Of a stretch of 5,240 nt of DNA, positions 4,511 to 5,240 are shown one piece after another. The notes below the pieces were generated by a model that saw only the letters and a list, made by a program, of their open reading frames with translations, searched no databases and was not told the origin of the DNA. The first letter of the stretch is position 1; each line of letters opens with the position of its first letter. The stretch covers positions 1 through 5,240 of the forward strand of contig CANHPI010000214.1 of the NCBI GenBank assembly GCA_947462425.1. Reading direction: 5' to 3'. Made by a program: the position numbers and the translations under genes. Origin of the DNA: Bacteroidota bacterium (GTDB lineage: Bacteria > Bacteroidota > Bacteroidia > B-17B0 > B-17BO).

Positions 4511-5240
4511 TTAATTATTGCTAATTAATTTATGCTGAAATAAATTTAATTCCTGTCTTAACTTAGTATATATTAAATCATCTTTTCCTCTCACCTGTCC
4601 AACAAAAGCTATTTTCCCTGCAATACTTAAGTAGAAAGTATTAACTAGTTTTTCGCTAACTTCTTTTGCGTTATAATGCTTTATGGTAGCTTTTTCTAAT
4701 CCATTAATTTTAATGTCATGTAAAATAGCACGGATGTTTCTGATATACTTCCTATCAACATTTGCTTTTTGATTTACCTTAATACCAGTAACACTTTGTT
4801 GTTTGAATTTGGATTGAAGACGTACCTTCTTTTTATTGATTTCAAATTCGTTGAAAGAAATAACGGTTTTAATTTCATTCAATATTTCCTCCGCTATTTT
4901 TTCATTTGATGAGAATGTTAAATCATCTGCGTAACGCGTATATGTCAAATCATATTTCCTTGACAATTCAATTAGTTGGTTATCTAGCTCTAAACAACAG
5001 AAATTAGATAGTACTGGAGAAGTTGAAGCTCCCATTGGTAAACGTTTATTCCAACAGCAAATAAGAGCAAGACAAGTTGAAAGGTCTTCTGAATAATCAA
5101 AAGGAGCATTTTGAAATAATGTTCTAACTCTGCTTGCTGATACTGAATGAAAGAAATCTTTTAAATCAATATTCAAAACATAATTTTTCCCAATATGATT
5201 TTTTGCGTTTGTTACAATGTTATGATTATGTTCTTCATTA
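4511..5240 (-). CDS. Retron-type reverse transcriptase (N-terminus beyond the window)
   Basis: The frame is open from the right edge to TAA at 4513-4511, giving 242 visible residues. No ATG is seen in frame; TTG at 5176-5174 is internal, because NAKNH and KNYV before it are conserved-looking sequence. Counting from the edge: NAKNH at 11-15 matches the retron NAxxH motif. NIDLKDFF (23-30) carries the first catalytic Asp. LPMGASTSP (67-75) is the template-grip loop. YTRYADDLTFSS (100-111) contains the YADD catalytic site. SVTGIKVN (149-156) is the retron VTG motif. RKYIRNIRA and GKIAFVGQVRGKDD (208-221) match the usual thumb-region end. Retron enzymes make msDNA from an adjacent noncoding RNA, normally located upstream and so outside this window. 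With about 80-100 N-terminal residues missing, the full length would be ordinary for a stand-alone retron enzyme. The C-terminus stops soon after the thumb, with no fused effector. Two unknown genes follow and may be its partners. Confidence 0.88.
   Translation of the reverse strand, partial: NEEHNHNIVTNAKNHIGKNYVLNIDLKDFFHSVSASRVRTLFQNAPFDYSEDLSTCLALICCWNKRLPMGASTSPVLSNFCCLELDNQLIELSRKYDLTYTRYADDLTFSSNEKIAEEILNEIKTVISFNEFEINKKKVRLQSKFKQQSVTGIKVNQKANVDRKYIRNIRAILHDIKINGLEKATIKHYNAKEVSEKLVNTFYLSIAGKIAFVGQVRGKDDLIYTKLRQELNLFQHKLISNN

Noticed and set aside
4511..5176. Diversity-generating retroelement or group II intron reverse transcriptase
   Set aside because: The loop reads LPMGASTSP rather than the LPLGNxTSQ type of diversity-generating elements, there is no maturase or endonuclease domain after the thumb, and the NAxxH and VTG motifs point to retrons.

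Overview
The window comes from a low-GC (clearly A/T-rich) member of the Bacteroidota. The main evidence is a type IX secretion (Por) C-terminal sorting domain on one protein, start codons preceded by A/T-rich stretches rather than Shine-Dalgarno sequences, candidate TAnnTTTG promoter boxes, and a dispersed repeat of the 'CGTCATTGCGAG ... GAAGCAATCTC' kind. Every convincing gene lies on the minus strand, so transcription runs from high to low coordinates.

Reading in the direction of transcription, the right-hand third (5240 to 3601) is an accessory-looking block. It holds a retron-type reverse transcriptase whose N-terminus is beyond the window edge. Behind its stop is a 41-codon open segment in the same frame with a CxxC motif but no start codon. 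Then come two small unrecognised proteins whose genes overlap by 8 bp: an 89-residue Cys-rich protein and a 164-residue acidic protein. The retron hallmarks NAxxH, YADD and VTG are all readable. Any msr-msd RNA would be expected upstream of the reverse transcriptase, outside this window.

The middle (3572 to 805) encodes three exported proteins. The first is a von Willebrand factor A (VWA) protein that carries both a transmembrane helix and a type IX sorting domain. The second is a DUF2233/NAGPA-like phosphodiester glycosidase, and 3 bp behind it is a DUF1287 protein (a putative Cys/His enzyme, YijF family). The last two form a tight operon that probably acts on cell-envelope glycans. The VWA gene starts only 28 bp behind the 164-residue gene, so it may be cotranscribed with the accessory block.

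The left end (805 to 1) is a decayed, repeat-rich intergenic region. It holds the in-frame C-terminal remnant of a GIY-YIG nuclease. It also holds three copies of a dispersed repeat, two direct and one inverted, able to form nested hairpins. Next is a diverged 74-bp duplication carrying six GGTAYT boxes, wrapped around the promoter and start of the last gene. That gene is the N-terminal part of a Fic-family protein cut by the left edge.

The best candidate for an undescribed system is the retron-type reverse transcriptase with its two coupled small genes. The most informative non-coding signals are the operator-like box array before the Fic gene and the link between a GIY-YIG remnant and the dispersed repeat.
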